DNA of 64,000 nt from Xenorhabdus szentirmaii DSM 16338 (GCF_002632585.1 NZ_NIBV01000001.1:62001-126000), one strand, 5' to 3'; positions 9,417 to 20,569 are shown, counted from the stretch's first letter. Numbers and translations: made by a program. Notes: a model not told the origin generated them from the sequence alone.

Positions 9417-10727
9417 TTAGCGTTCCCAGTAAGACTCTTCCAGGCTGTCTTCTTTTTCCGGCAACCCTTTCATCAAACGTGGAGCATGTTGGCTCAACAC
9501 CTGATAACTCACCCGGTTTGCATATTTACAGACTTGGGCCAACGAAGAATAAGTCAAATAAGGCTGTATGTGCTTGCTGGAGTTAGGTACATTCATGCGG
9601 TGATAACTATTGGCAGTAATATCATGCAGTAATGCAGATAATGCGCCATCCCCGGCACCATTGGTATTCATGATTTTTTCAGGGCCACCCATATACGGTT
9701 CAATGTGAGAATAAACCCGCATCGGATTCTGGCAATCTGCTTTGCGTATCGCCCGGCTAAATTCATAACGGTTAAACTCAGCAATCGCACCAGGCAACAG
9801 GGGATGTGAAGTCTGACGTTTGTAATTCTCTTCAGTATAGCCTGCCATGTATAATCCGGCTGGACCCGCAGTACACAACACCAAATCCACCCAATTCAGT
9901 GCCATATCAGCCGCTAAAAGTGGATCGCTAAGGCCTGTCAGCTCATAAGCTTCATCTTCATTCATGGCAACAACAGAAACATTTTCAGCCAGAAAATCAC
10001 GCCACCATTGTGGATCATCAGCAATGACATATTTTGTTCCCAGCGTCAGGACAACAGGCACACTATGCTTCTTCGCATATTCGATAGCTTTCATTGTCGC
10101 TTCCGGCATCGGTTCACCCGATTTACACCGCACTAAATAAGCAGTGATGACCAAAGCCGACGCTTCAGCAATAATGTGTTCCGGAATACTTTCCGGACGG
10201 AGTTGATTCATTAAACCAGGGCTGATGGCAAACGTTCTTTCGCCATTCTCCGTCACTAAAGTAAAACAACGGCCGATTGGACCATCAACTCCCTGAAGAT
10301 GGTTCAGATCCATGCGACTGGATGTATTGCAAAGATAACAATAGGCATAGCTTCCGATTTGAATGTTGTTACACATCGCACCAAGCAGAACAGATTTATC
10401 ATCTGCCAGAACAGAGTAGTTATGCAATGTGTTGCCAATCGTGCCACCCGCGAACTCATGGCTGATCAGGTTATTATCTGTCAATTCCTTGTAAAGTGCC
10501 TCAGCTACATCATCTTCGATAACTAGCGAATGTCCCTGGCTCAAATTGTAACGCTGGATAAAACTTTCATCGACTTTAGCTTCAATATCGACCAGTGTTT
10601 GATCAATGCCGACAATGTAGGCTCGGTTATTTTCAGTGTCCATCATCTCTTTGATGGGTTGAAGTAGGGGGTCTCTTAAACTGACAGGAAAATAATGTTT
10701 AGATTTACGCTTACCAGGGAATTTCAT
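9417..10727 (-). CDS. gsk: Inosine-guanosine kinase Gsk
   Basis: Cytoplasmic PfkB/ribokinase-family kinase that phosphorylates inosine and guanosine for purine salvage; 436 residues against 434 in E. coli. Visible features are MKFPGKRKSKHYFP at the start, FAGGTIGNT in the nucleoside-binding part, and the C-terminal PfkB signature NTNGAGDGALSALLHD with the catalytic Asp. It lies downstream of wzz and hemH on the same strand and converges with ybaL. Function is consistent with neighbouring apt and adk in purine metabolism. Confidence 0.96.
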   Translation of the reverse strand: MKFPGKRKSKHYFPVSLRDPLLQPIKEMMDTENNRAYIVGIDQTLVDIEAKVDESFIQRYNLSQGHSLVIEDDVAEALYKELTDNNLISHEFAGGTIGNTLHNYSVLADDKSVLLGAMCNNIQIGSYAYCYLCNTSSRMDLNHLQGVDGPIGRCFTLVTENGERTFAISPGLMNQLRPESIPEHIIAEASALVITAYLVRCKSGEPMPEATMKAIEYAKKHSVPVVLTLGTKYVIADDPQWWRDFLAENVSVVAMNEDEAYELTGLSDPLLAADMALNWVDLVLCTAGPAGLYMAGYTEENYKRQTSHPLLPGAIAEFNRYEFSRAIRKADCQNPMRVYSHIEPYMGGPEKIMNTNGAGDGALSALLHDITANSYHRMNVPNSSKHIQPYLTYSSLAQVCKYANRVSYQVLSQHAPRLMKGLPEKEDSLEESYWER

Positions 10728-10826
10728 AGTTAATTGATGCTATAGAGCCAAAATATGCGGCATATTAGCATAATATGGTGTAACACAATACTATGACAGA
10801 ACAAAAAACGTAGGTGTAGAAGGGAC

Positions 10827-10858
10827 GACAGCCAATGCTACTGATGACATTGGCTGTC
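10827..10858. repeat. 11-bp perfect inverted repeat between wzz and gsk
   Basis: GACAGCCAATG (10827-10837) and CATTGGCTGTC (10848-10858) enclose 10 bases. It follows the wzz stop by about 40 bases. There is no T-run after it on either strand, so it is terminator-like but incomplete. Confidence 0.5.
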
Positions 10859-10899
10859 AAAAGACATTATTTATAAAGCACGCTCAATCACCAAAAAGA

Positions 10900-11988
10900 C
10901 TAAGCTTCTTTTTTCTGGCGGGTACGAACCATATGGCGCAGCAGAACAAACATAATGGATAAAATGAATCCGATAAAACCAGCACCAACCAAGATCAACA
11001 ACCGTTTAGGTGAATCCTTTGATGTCGGTTCATAGGGTTTTTGCATATATTTGAATGGGGTGAAATCTATCGTATCAATTTTCACTTTCCCCAAACGTTC
11101 CATATACAGCAACCGATTAGCCATATCGAAATTTGTTTTAGTTGGATCTGTATCTTCTTCAATCACTTGAAGCTTACGTTTCAATGCATCAGCACCCAAT
11201 CCAATGGAATAATCAGGGTCATCTTTGATCAGTATTCCGGGCTTTTCAATTCCAGCAGAGTGCGCAATCGAGATAGCATTCTTCAATCTTTCAATATTGA
11301 CACTGCGTGTGTTTTCGATTCTTGCCAAATCAATAGAATACATTTTCTGTGAGTATTCCAGTTTCTGCTGAACAGTTTCATTCAGTTCATTTGTGACTTC
11401 CTCTTGAACAACTGAAGAAACAAATTTGATATAGCCCGCTAGCAGGTTATAGGCATCCTGCGCATTATCGGCACTAAAAGAAAGTGTGCTTATATTCTCG
11501 TCATCGTTATTTTTTTTCTTGGGGATTGAGATGCTATTGATGATTTGTTCAATAAGTTTTCGTCTTTCCTGCTCTGTATTAACTTTATTTTTAGCAACCA
11601 GAGCCTTGAAATAATCGGTATTGACCACATACTCTTCACGCAGTACCCGAGAATCATAATCCCCCAAAAATCTTTCGTACAAAAGCTTTTGGCTGATCCC
11701 AGACTCAATATTCAGAACCTGAAGATCCGTTAATACTTTTTGCAGTGGCTGGAATCCTACTGCTCTTGGCTGAACAATAACAGCCGTACTGCTCCATTTC
11801 TGTGGCAAAAATGACGCAATACCAAACCCTATGATTGCAAAGGCAAACGATATCGCAATGATCAGATATTTTGATTGGAAAAGTACCGAAAATAATTCGA
11901 ACAGATCAATCTCATCTTCCTGCTCAGGAGGATAATGGCTTGAATACTCTTTATATAAATCAGGATGTTGGGTTGCTTTATTACTCAT
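10900..11988 (-). CDS. Wzz/FepE-type polysaccharide chain-length determinant
   Basis: Polysaccharide co-polymerase that sets O-antigen (or related polymer) chain length with a Wzy polymerase at the inner membrane. The 362-residue product has the family layout. There is a short cytoplasmic N-terminus, TM1 at about residues 36-57 (YLIIAISFAFAIIGFGIASF), a long periplasmic helical domain and a Pro-rich segment (PYEPTSKDSPKR). TM2 (ILVGAGFIGFILSIMFVLL) and a basic tail follow. In-frame codons extend to 12090, but ATG 11988 opens the normal MSNK-type cytoplasmic start. No other O-antigen gene is nearby, although hemH-gsk is the O-antigen site in Yersinia. It could be wzzB- or fepE-like; I cannot tell which. 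Confidence 0.85.
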   Translation of the reverse strand: MSNKATQHPDLYKEYSSHYPPEQEDEIDLFELFSVLFQSKYLIIAISFAFAIIGFGIASFLPQKWSSTAVIVQPRAVGFQPLQKVLTDLQVLNIESGISQKLLYERFLGDYDSRVLREEYVVNTDYFKALVAKNKVNTEQERRKLIEQIINSISIPKKKNNDDENISTLSFSADNAQDAYNLLAGYIKFVSSVVQEEVTNELNETVQQKLEYSQKMYSIDLARIENTRSVNIERLKNAISIAHSAGIEKPGILIKDDPDYSIGLGADALKRKLQVIEEDTDPTKTNFDMANRLLYMERLGKVKIDTIDFTPFKYMQKPYEPTSKDSPKRLLILVGAGFIGFILSIMFVLLRHMVRTRQKKEA

Positions 11989-12125
11989 TATCTCTATATC
12001 CAAATAGCTGTTTCTTATTGATTTGAAAACGCTTACGTTGCTGACACAATACAAACGATATCTTATTGAAAAATGATTAATATGTATCACTTACTGTGCC
12101 AAATACCATAACAAACATCCACAAG

Positions 12126-13091
12126 TTATGTAATAACATCGGTTATTAGTTTTCCTAGTAACAATATCTGAGATGCATGATCATTGAGAGCAGGAATATA
12201 TTCAAACTTTTTCCCCCCAGCATCTAAGAAAATCTTTTTATTTTGCTGATCAATTTCTTCCAACGTTTCCAAACAGTCCGCTGAAAAACCCGGGCACACC
12301 ACTTGAACATGTTCCACCCCCTGACCAGGCAATGCTTCCATGGTCTTATCAGTATAAGGTGACAGCCACGGTAAGCGGCCAAAACGAGATTGATATGTCA
12401 TCATAATCTTATCTGCCGGATAATCTAATTCCTGAATCAATAGCCTAGTCGTTGTCTGGCAATCCTGCGAATAAATATCGCCCCTTTGCACCAAACGTTC
12501 AGGAATACCATGATAAGAAATAATGAGACGATCTGGCTGACCATGTTTTGCAAAGCTCTGCTCTATTGTTTCTTTTAGTGCTGCGATATAGGCAGGATCC
12601 GCTGCATAGCTCCGAATAAAGTGCAGACTTGGGATAGTACGGTATCCCTGCAAGATTTTACTGATAATATCAAATACAGCCGCCGTAGTTGTGCTGGAGT
12701 ATTGAGGATAAAGTGGCAGTATAATCAAATCATCAAGGTCGCGCTGCAACAAATTATTAATGGTTTGAGACAGGGAAGGCGAGCCATAAGTCATTCCCAA
12801 TTCAACCGGGATATCCACCAACCGTTCTTCCAATAATTTCTGCTGACGACGACCATACACCAGCAAAGGGGAACCCTCTTCTGTCCAAATTTCCTGATAT
12901 AGCTTGGCTACACGAGAAGAACGGAATGGAAGGATCAGACCATACAGTATAGGTTTCCAGATAAATGAGGGGAGATCAACGACCCGTCTGTCACTCAAAA
13001 ATTTTGCCAGATAACGTTTTATTGCCTCAGGTGTTGGTGCATCGGGTGTGCCAAGATTTACCAGCAGGACACCATACTTCTTGCAACTCAT
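12126..13091 (-). CDS. hemH: Ferrochelatase HemH
   Basis: Inserts Fe(II) into protoporphyrin IX, the last step of heme synthesis; 321 residues against 320 in E. coli. [13 protein letters not shown] opens the protein, the metal-binding His is in [14 protein letters not shown], and the conserved Glu is in [15 protein letters not shown]. It lies downstream of adk on the same strand, as in E. coli, with an adk terminator between them, so it probably has its own promoter in 13092-13230. Confidence 0.96.
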   Translation of the reverse strand: MSCKKYGVLLVNLGTPDAPTPEAIKRYLAKFLSDRRVVDLPSFIWKPILYGLILPFRSSRVAKLYQEIWTEEGSPLLVYGRRQQKLLEERLVDIPVELGMTYGSPSLSQTINNLLQRDLDDLIILPLYPQYSSTTTAAVFDIISKILQGYRTIPSLHFIRSYAADPAYIAALKETIEQSFAKHGQPDRLIISYHGIPERLVQRGDIYSQDCQTTTRLLIQELDYPADKIMMTYQSRFGRLPWLSPYTDKTMEALPGQGVEHVQVVCPGFSADCLETLEEIDQQNKKIFLDAGGKKFEYIPALNDHASQILLLGKLITDVIT

Positions 13092-13142
13092 TCCTCAATG
13101 CTCCACTTAATTGTCTAACAAACTAGTATAAAGCATGAATGA

Positions 13143-13170
13143 TATAACCAATAGATTTTAAGTTTCAATA
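13143..13170. repeat. Possible ERIC-end remnant
   Basis: ATATAACCAATAGATTTTAAG resembles the ERIC terminal sequence TATACCCAATAGATTTCAAG with a few changes. Only about 25 bases can be matched, so this may be chance. Confidence 0.3.
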
Positions 13171-13230
13171 CAACTGGCGTCATCCAGCGGTAAGAGGGGC
13201 GTTTTCTGGTAGGTTAAAGGAATATCTGTA

Positions 13231-13256
13231 AAAAATCAGGCGGCATACACCGCCTG
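13231..13256 (-). terminator. Rho-independent terminator after adk
   Basis: CAGGCGG/CCGCCTG (13237-13243 with 13250-13256) with a 6-base loop. On the minus strand it is followed by ATTTTTT; on the plus strand it is followed by TTTTT, so it could work both ways. Confidence 0.8.
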
Positions 13257-13281
13257 TTTTTGCTCTTTTGGATAAATAAAC

Positions 13282-14004
<723 letters not shown>

Positions 14005-14033
14005 TCAAGAAAACAGGTAAACGTTTTCGTGTC

Positions 14034-14078
14034 ATGAAAAAAATAAACCACGCTCCATTCTTTGCTGAAGCGTGGTTT
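14034..14078 (-). terminator. Rho-independent terminator after htpG
   Basis: A 10-bp stem AAACCACGCT/AGCGTGGTTT (14045-14054 with 14069-14078), followed on the minus strand by ATTTTTTT. It ends the htpG transcript before adk. Confidence 0.85.
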
Positions 14079-14098
14079 TTATCATTCTTTCAACAAAA

Positions 14099-15994
14099 TT
14101 ATGCTTGATTAGCGAGCAATAACTGATTCATGCGGCGAATGAATTGGTTTGGATCATCCAATGTACCGCGTTCAGCAAATAATGCTTGATCCAGCAACAG
14201 CTCAACCCAATCCGCAAATTGTGTATCGTCCTCAATATCCGCAGCCGTTTTAACCAGGGTATGCTCCGGATTCAGTTCAAAGTTATAGCTGACTTCTGGT
14301 GCTGATTGACCAGCTGCTGCAAACAGTTTAGCCATTTGAGTACTCATTGCGTTGCTGTCTGTCGTTACAATCGCTGGCGTATCTGTCAGACGGTGAGTCA
14401 GTTTAACTTCTTTCACGCGCTCACCCAGCAGCGTTTTCACTCGCTCAACAAATGGCTCCAGTTTTTTATCAGCTTCTTCTTGCTCAGCCTTATTTTCATC
14501 TGCCAGTTTGTCGAGGGATTCATCAGACTTGCTGACAGACTGGAAAGATTTACCTTCAAACTCAGTCAGGTAACTCATCATCCATTCATCGATACGATCA
14601 GACAACAGCAAGACTTCGATACCTTTCTTGCGGAATAATTCCAAGTGCGGGCTATTCTTCGCCGCTGCATAGCTGTCTGCGGTAATGTAGTAAATCTTCT
14701 CCTGACCTTCAGCCATGCGGCCAATATAATCAGCCAAAGAAACCGTCTGAGCTGAACTGTCTTCGTGAGTCGTAGCAAAGCGCAATAACTTAGCGATAGC
14801 GTCTTTATTTGTGCCATCTTCGGCTGGACCTTCTTTCATGACCAAGCCGAATTGCTGCCAGAAGGTCTGGTATTTCTCCGCATCGTCTTTTGCCAGCTTA
14901 TCCAGCATCTGCAACACACGTTTAGACAGTGCACTGCGCAAATTACGAGTAATTGTGCTGTCTTGCAAAATCTCACGGGAAACGTTCAGCGGCAGATCGT
15001 TGGAGTCTATCAGACCACGCACAAAACGCAGATAATTAGGCATGAACTGCTCAGCTTCATCCATGATGAATACACGCTGAACATACAATTTCAAACCATG
15101 TTTATGCTCACGATTCCACATATCCCACGGTGCCTGGGAAGGAATATACAACAGGCTGGTGTATTCCTGTTTGCCTTCAACGCGGTTGTGGCTCCAGGTC
15201 AAAGCGTCAGCGAAATCATGGGAGATATGCTTATAGAACTCCTGATATTCTTCATCACTGATTTCTGCTTTACCACGCGTCCACAACGCTTGGGCTTTAT
15301 TGATCTTTTCCCAAGAAACGGTAATAGAATCGTCTTCTTCATTTTTGGTCTGAGTTTCAATTTCAACTGGCAAAGCAATGTGATCAGAGTATTTGCCAAT
15401 GATAGAACGCAGACGCCAATCATTGAGGAATTCGCTTTCTTCATCACGCAAGTGAAGCGTGATTTCTGTACCGCGCTCTGCTTTTTCAATATCAGCAATG
15501 GTGTAATCACCTTCACCTGTGGATTCCCAGAACACGCCCTGATCGGTTGCAACTCCGGCTGCACGGGTACGCACGGTAACTTTATCTGCAACAATAAATG
15601 CAGAATAAAAACCCACACCAAACTGACCGATCAGTTGGCTATCTTTAGCCTGATCAGAACCAATGGATTCAAGAAATGCTTTAGTACCAGATTTGGCGAT
15701 CGTTCCCAGATTATCGATGACTTCATCACGGGACATACCAATGCCATTATCACTGATTGTGATAGTTTTTTGTTCTTGGTCAACCGCCAGGCGAACGCGT
15801 AATTCACCATTATTTTCATACAGCTCAGGCGCTGATAATGCGCGAAAACGCAATTTGTCAGCAGCATCAGAAGCGTTTGAAATCAATTCACGAAGAAAAA
15901 TTTCTTTGTTGGAATAGAGAGAGTGGATCATCAATTGCAGCAGCTGTTTGACTTCAGACTGAAATCCACGGGTTTCCTGACCTTTCATGCTCAT
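14099..15994 (-). CDS. htpG: Molecular chaperone HtpG (Hsp90)
   Basis: Bacterial Hsp90, a dimeric ATP-dependent chaperone; 631 residues against 624 in E. coli. The GHKL ATPase domain has [28 protein letters not shown] and [11 protein letters not shown]; the middle domain has [14 protein letters not shown] 15994 has AGG six bases upstream; a second ATG at 15988 matches the E. coli start but is further from it. A clear sigma-32 promoter lies at 16049-16077. It is separated from recR and adk by its own signals. Confidence 0.97.
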   Translation of the reverse strand: MSMKGQETRGFQSEVKQLLQLMIHSLYSNKEIFLRELISNASDAADKLRFRALSAPELYENNGELRVRLAVDQEQKTITISDNGIGMSRDEVIDNLGTIAKSGTKAFLESIGSDQAKDSQLIGQFGVGFYSAFIVADKVTVRTRAAGVATDQGVFWESTGEGDYTIADIEKAERGTEITLHLRDEESEFLNDWRLRSIIGKYSDHIALPVEIETQTKNEEDDSITVSWEKINKAQALWTRGKAEISDEEYQEFYKHISHDFADALTWSHNRVEGKQEYTSLLYIPSQAPWDMWNREHKHGLKLYVQRVFIMDEAEQFMPNYLRFVRGLIDSNDLPLNVSREILQDSTITRNLRSALSKRVLQMLDKLAKDDAEKYQTFWQQFGLVMKEGPAEDGTNKDAIAKLLRFATTHEDSSAQTVSLADYIGRMAEGQEKIYYITADSYAAAKNSPHLELFRKKGIEVLLLSDRIDEWMMSYLTEFEGKSFQSVSKSDESLDKLADENKAEQEEADKKLEPFVERVKTLLGERVKEVKLTHRLTDTPAIVTTDSNAMSTQMAKLFAAAGQSAPEVSYNFELNPEHTLVKTAADIEDDTQFADWVELLLDQALFAERGTLDDPNQFIRRMNQLLLANQA

Positions 15995-16048
15995 TTATTA
16001 CCTCAATCTAAATCCAGTTCAGATATGTAAAATCATACGATGATAAAC

Positions 16049-16077
16049 AAATGGGGATAAGTCAGGTAAGTTTCAAG
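16049..16077 (-). promoter_or_regulatory. Sigma-32 heat-shock promoter of htpG
   Basis: On the minus strand CTTGAAA (16077-16071), a 14-base spacer and CCCCATTT (16056-16049) match the sigma-32 consensus at nearly every position. It is about 50 bases upstream of the htpG start. Confidence 0.88.
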
Positions 16078-16128
16078 TTAGAAAAACAAGAAGAATATAA
16101 AATTAGTTTGAGTGGGATTAAATCGATG

Positions 16129-16161
16129 ATGGATGGCGACATGCTCCGCAGCACCATCCAT
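16129..16161. repeat. 8-bp inverted repeat between recR and htpG
   Basis: ATGGATGG (16129-16136) and CCATCCAT (16154-16161) flank a 17-base loop downstream of recR. No U-tail follows, so a terminator role is unsupported. Confidence 0.4.
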
Positions 16162-16220
16162 GAATGTTTCCCGTAGTCGTCAGGAATAATTACGAGCAGA
16201 AATAATTGCGGTCGGACTAA

Positions 16221-16828
16221 CTATAAGTCAGTAATTCTGTGACGACCAGCCAACGAGTGAGACAGCGTCGTGCCATCAACCATTTCAAGCTCACCACCGA
16301 CAGGGACGCCATGAGCAATTCGGCTCGCTGTAACACCATATTGCGAACACATTTCTGCAATATAGTTTGCCGTTGCCTCTCCTTCAACAGTCGGGTTCGT
16401 TGCCAGAATAATTTCTGACAATGTTTCAGAAGATAATCGTTCTTCTAATCGATCCAAACCAATATCCATTGGCCCAATGCCATCCAGCGGCGATAAATGC
16501 CCCATCAGGACGAAATAACGCCCGGCAAACTGGCCTGTTTGCTCAATTGCATGAATATCCGCAGGACTTTCCACCACACAAATTTGCCCATTTTGATGAC
16601 GACGAGGATTAATACAAATTGTGCATTGGTCCTGCTCAGTAAATGTCCGGCAATCCTGACAATGACCAATTTCAGACATGGCCCGCGTCAGCACCTGCGC
16701 CAAACGCATTCCACCACTACGATCCCGCTGCAATAAGTGAAATGCCATCCGCTGAGCAGATTTCGGCCCTACACCCGGCAAACAGCGCAGCGCTTCCATC
16801 AGCGATTCAAGAAGAGGACTCGTTTGCA

Positions 16829-16829
<1 letters not shown>
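16221..16829 (-). CDS. recR: Recombination mediator RecR
   Basis: Acts with RecF and RecO to load RecA on gapped DNA; 202 residues, family length. A helix-hairpin-helix ([17 protein letters not shown]) comes first, then a four-Cys zinc motif (CQDC and CTIC), then the Toprim domain ([13 protein letters not shown]). The start codon overlaps the ybaB stop by one base (TAATG), so translation is probably coupled. Part of the dnaX-ybaB-recR operon conserved in E. coli. Confidence 0.96.
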
Positions 16830-17170
<341 letters not shown>

Positions 17171-17207
17171 TCACTCATAGCCACGACATAAAAATACGCA
17201 ATGGCGG

Positions 17208-19172
17208 TTAAACAGGCCGGATACTTTCTTCATCCAATTCCGCATCGAATAACTGCTGAAGTGTTTGAATCGTTTTATCCGAAATAATGGATTGACGTGC
17301 TTGTGTCAATTTTTCTTCATAAATGGCTTGTCGCCACTCAAGAGGCGTTTTCATCGCAGGATTATCATCTTCAATAATATTGAGTTCAATGGGTTTTCCA
17401 TGCAATTCATTTAACGCCTCATTTAAAGCTTTCTGGGCCGATGCAGAATTTAAATGATGCTGCTTTGAGCGTAAATGCAGGCAGAATCTATTTTCATCAA
17501 TCTGCTCTCTAAATGCATTCAAAGCGACTTGCTGAACCAATTTAGGGATGCTCAACTGATCAATTTCCGCAGCCCATGGATCTCTTTGTTTCGATTCAAT
17601 CGCAAGTTTTTCTATTAATTCAGCCGTCTTTTCATGCTCAAGTGCCGCTTTTATCGATTTTGGCGTTGTCACCGGCTGTTGTTTTTTTTCTTCTACATTA
17701 TTCACTGCTCGCCAGCGATAAGCCTCTTTCTTCACGGGTTCCGGCTCCCGTGCTTTCGGAATATAAGATTGAGGCCGTTGTTCAGATACCGCTAACAATC
17801 GATCCAATGCCGAACTGGCCGGCTTCGCCTTCACAGACTCTGCCGGCTCAGGCTTTTTTGATGGTGTATTCCCTTGGCGTGTCAGTGAGTTTCTTGCCTG
17901 CAATAATTTTGCCGTTGGGCTGTCGGCAGTAGGTGCAGCATCCATCGCTTGAGATGTTCTCGGTTCAACACGTCCCCGCCCCCCGGCATTGGAGTCCGGT
18001 TGGGCCGGAGGCTCTGACACAGAAGGTGTCCCCATCGGAGATGCAGGAACATCTACAGTGGGTAAAGGCGTATCCTCAATGACCGTTTTAGGATGGAATG
18101 CCAAGGCTCGCAGCAGTGCCATTTCAACGCCCATCCGGCGCTCTGGCGCATAAGGCAAATCTTTGCGCCCAACCAATAATGCCTGATAATAAAACTGTAA
18201 ATCAGTCGGGGAAATCGAGCGGGCCAATAAGCGCAATCGCCCATCTATTGAGGACGGATCACTTTCCATTTGCTGGGGCAGTAACTGAAGCATCGCAATA
18301 CGATGCAATAATGATAGTGTCTCTACTAAAAGATTTTCCCAATCTACGCCACGGAATGCCGCTTGCTCAACCAAAGCCATGATTCGTTGACCATCGGCGC
18401 GAACCAGCGCCTCTATCATCGCCAACGGTTGCTCATCATCCAATGTTCCCAACATCTGATTGACTATCTCTGATGTCAGCTTCCCGCCACCAAGGGCAAT
18501 AGCCTGATCGGCCAGGCTCAATGCATCACGCATACTGCCATCCGCTGCCCGGGCCAACAATTGACGGGAGCGAAGATCATTCTCTATTTGTTCAGCATTA
18601 AGAACATGTTCCAGTTGACCACTAATTTGGTTCACATCAAGCGCTTTCAAATGAAATTGCAAGCAGCGTGAAAGGATAGTCACCGGAAGTTTCTGCGGAT
18701 CTGTCGTTGCCAAAAGAAATTTCACATGCCCCGGTGGTTCTTCCAGTGTCTTTAACAGGGCATTGAAACTATGACGAGAAAGCATATGCACCTCGTCAAT
18801 AAGGTATACCTTAAAGCGGCCCCGGGCGGGGGCATACTGGACGTTGTCCAATAATTCACGGGTATCTTCTACTTTAGTCCGAGAAGCCGCATCAATCTCA
18901 ATCAGATCGACAAATCGCCCCTGCTCAATTTCAAGGCAATTCGCACACTGACCGCATGGCGTCTTTGTTATACCTGTTTCGCAATTCAGCCCTTTTGCCA
19001 GCAAACGCGCGATTGTAGTCTTACCTACCCCACGAGTGCCGGAGAAAAGGTAAGCGTGATGAAGGCGTTGGTGTTCAAGACCATTAGCCAACGCGGTCAA
19101 TACATGTTGTTGACCAACAACATCAGAAAATATTTGTGGGCGCCACTTACGGGCGAGTACCTGATAGCTCAT
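17208..19172 (-). CDS. dnaX: DNA polymerase III clamp-loader subunits tau and gamma (DnaX)
   Basis: AAA+ clamp-loader subunit; full-length tau of 654 residues. It shows the P-loop (GTRGVGKTTIAR), the zinc Cys cluster (CGQCANC with an upstream Cys), LIDEVHMLS (Walker B) and the SRC arginine finger (TILSRCLQF). A divergent Pro/Ser-rich linker follows, then the C-terminal tau region ending DEESIRP, which contacts DnaB and Pol III alpha. A frameshift signal in the linker predicts gamma. A TTG at 19181 could extend it by three residues; ATG 19172 gives the family start MSYQVLARKWRPQ. apt lies upstream. Confidence 0.97.
   Translation of the reverse strand: MSYQVLARKWRPQIFSDVVGQQHVLTALANGLEHQRLHHAYLFSGTRGVGKTTIARLLAKGLNCETGITKTPCGQCANCLEIEQGRFVDLIEIDAASRTKVEDTRELLDNVQYAPARGRFKVYLIDEVHMLSRHSFNALLKTLEEPPGHVKFLLATTDPQKLPVTILSRCLQFHLKALDVNQISGQLEHVLNAEQIENDLRSRQLLARAADGSMRDALSLADQAIALGGGKLTSEIVNQMLGTLDDEQPLAMIEALVRADGQRIMALVEQAAFRGVDWENLLVETLSLLHRIAMLQLLPQQMESDPSSIDGRLRLLARSISPTDLQFYYQALLVGRKDLPYAPERRMGVEMALLRALAFHPKTVIEDTPLPTVDVPASPMGTPSVSEPPAQPDSNAGGRGRVEPRTSQAMDAAPTADSPTAKLLQARNSLTRQGNTPSKKPEPAESVKAKPASSALDRLLAVSEQRPQSYIPKAREPEPVKKEAYRWRAVNNVEEKKQQPVTTPKSIKAALEHEKTAELIEKLAIESKQRDPWAAEIDQLSIPKLVQQVALNAFREQIDENRFCLHLRSKQHHLNSASAQKALNEALNELHGKPIELNIIEDDNPAMKTPLEWRQAIYEEKLTQARQSIISDKTIQTLQQLFDAELDEESIRPV
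17815..17875 (-). promoter_or_regulatory. Programmed -1 frameshift site in dnaX, predicted to make gamma
   Basis: On the minus strand the heptamer A AAA AAG lies at 17859-17853 over Ser-Lys-Lys codons. A -1 slip reads AAA AAA GCC and then TGA at 17850-17848, giving a gamma protein of about 441 residues (431 in E. coli). AAGGGA (17875-17870) sits exactly 10 bases upstream as a Shine-Dalgarno-like stimulator. Downstream CTG-A-GCCGGC (17851-17842) pairs with GCCGGC-CAG (17823-17815), a 9-bp stem with one bulge. All three elements parallel E. coli dnaX. Confidence 0.9.
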
Positions 19173-19270
19173 GAATACCAAGAAAATTGAACATGACTGT
19201 CTAACATGCTAGCACAGCCTCACTATGAACGGCGAGGCTGATATGCCAATAATGAAAAAATCAGGATCAA

Positions 19271-19822
19271 TCAATGACCTGGGAATTCGATGATCGTGTA
19301 GCTATCAACACCTTGTTTCTTCAATCGTTCAACGCCACCCAAATCCGGTAATCCAATAATGAAAGCCGCTTCTGAAACTTCCCCTCCCAGACGGCGGATA
19401 AGCTTTACTGTTGCGTCAACAGTACCGCCTGTTGCGAGCAAATCATCAATAACAAGCACCTTATCTCCATCATTGATGCTGCTTTTATGGATTTCCAGTG
19501 TGTCCGTACCATATTCCAGATCGTAAGTTTCGCTGATTGTCTCACGCGGCAATTTGCCTTTTTTGCGAACAGGAACAAAGCCAACTTCCAGACGCAATGC
19601 AACAGGAGCGCCAAATAAAAAACCACGGGCCTCAGTCCCTACAATTTTGGTAATCCCCATACCCTGATAATGAGATACCAAAAGATCTATCGTAGCTTGA
19701 TAGGCCGCAGGATTATCCAGCAATGTGGTAATGTCACGAAAAAGTATCCCTTCTTTTGGATAATCAGGGATTGTTTCAATGCTGTCTTTAATTAATTGCA
19801 GTTGTTGTGCGTTAGCGGTCAT
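19271..19822 (-). CDS. apt: Adenine phosphoribosyltransferase Apt
   Basis: Purine salvage enzyme making AMP from adenine and PRPP; 183 residues. The PRPP-binding motif [13 protein letters not shown] and the family [12 protein letters not shown] segment are both visible, with [12 protein letters not shown] between. It sits upstream of dnaX on the same strand, separated by about 100 bases that include a weak 7-bp inverted repeat, as in enterobacteria. Confidence 0.96.
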   Translation of the reverse strand: MTANAQQLQLIKDSIETIPDYPKEGILFRDITTLLDNPAAYQATIDLLVSHYQGMGITKIVGTEARGFLFGAPVALRLEVGFVPVRKKGKLPRETISETYDLEYGTDTLEIHKSSINDGDKVLVIDDLLATGGTVDATVKLIRRLGGEVSEAAFIIGLPDLGGVERLKKQGVDSYTIIEFPGH

Positions 19823-20026
19823 AATCGGTGCCAGCCAAGTTATAAAAACGAAAACAGTAAAATCTATTCAAACTACTGGAAAAAAGCAACTGTAAGACAA
19901 GTTACAGTCTATATTTTATTGAGTTAGCGCAAGTTCCGCATCTATTTCATAAATGAAACGACCTCAACAAAGTCGCGCTGAAACACAAACTTCACTTAAC
20001 GAACTATCCATGATAACGAGACGCTG

Positions 20027-20569
20027 ATGGGTATACAAAATTTATTAGGCGCACTTGAAAAACAGATCAACATGCTGGAAAAAGAGCTTGCCTCGTTGTC
20101 CGATATCCCGTTTTCCGCTGCCCGTTTTGATCAGTCACTATTTCACCATCACAGCAACAAACTTGGTGGATACCTGTTAGAAATCAAGCAAAATATGAAA
20201 CAGCTGAAAAGCTGTGTAGCCGATAACCGCGCTGAACCGGTGAAATTTCTCGCTGAACGTTTAGTGATACAGATAGAAGGCCTAAAACGTGAAATAGCGA
20301 CTCAGACATTGCGAAAGCAGGAAGATAAATTTGAACGCCACTCGCAGGAAAGGGATCTTTATCAACGCCTGGCTGAGCATCAGGATTATGAGCGACGTTT
20401 GATAGCAATGGTCGATGACCGAGAATTACAGTTAAATAAGCAGATTACACAAGCCGATAAGTATAAACTGCAAAAAGAAATTGCTGCTCTGGCAGGAAGG
20501 CTAACCCGTTGCCGCCAGGCATTGATGCGCATCGAGAAATCGATAGAAAAGCAAGAACACTCAGATTAA
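20027..20569 (+). CDS. priC: Primosomal replication protein N'' (PriC)
   Basis: Helps reload DnaB at stalled forks, alternative to the PriA-PriB-DnaT route. The 180-residue product is almost wholly alpha-helical and charged, with the family landmarks ARFDQSLFHHHS near the start, HQDYERRLIAMVDDRE in the middle and RLTRCRQALMRIEKSIE at the end. E. coli PriC is 175 residues and well diverged, so identity rests on pattern, length and position next to apt and ybaM. Confidence 0.9.
   Translation: MGIQNLLGALEKQINMLEKELASLSDIPFSAARFDQSLFHHHSNKLGGYLLEIKQNMKQLKSCVADNRAEPVKFLAERLVIQIEGLKREIATQTLRKQEDKFERHSQERDLYQRLAEHQDYERRLIAMVDDRELQLNKQITQADKYKLQKEIAALAGRLTRCRQALMRIEKSIEKQEHSD

Noticed and set aside
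13143..13170. Full ERIC element upstream of hemH
   Set aside because: Only about 25 bases resemble an ERIC end; listed as a low-confidence remnant rather than an element.
14852..15802. 316-codon open frame antisense to htpG
   Set aside because: It lies wholly inside a near-identical HtpG coding region on the other strand. It has no ribosome-binding site or family resemblance, and codon structure explains the openness.
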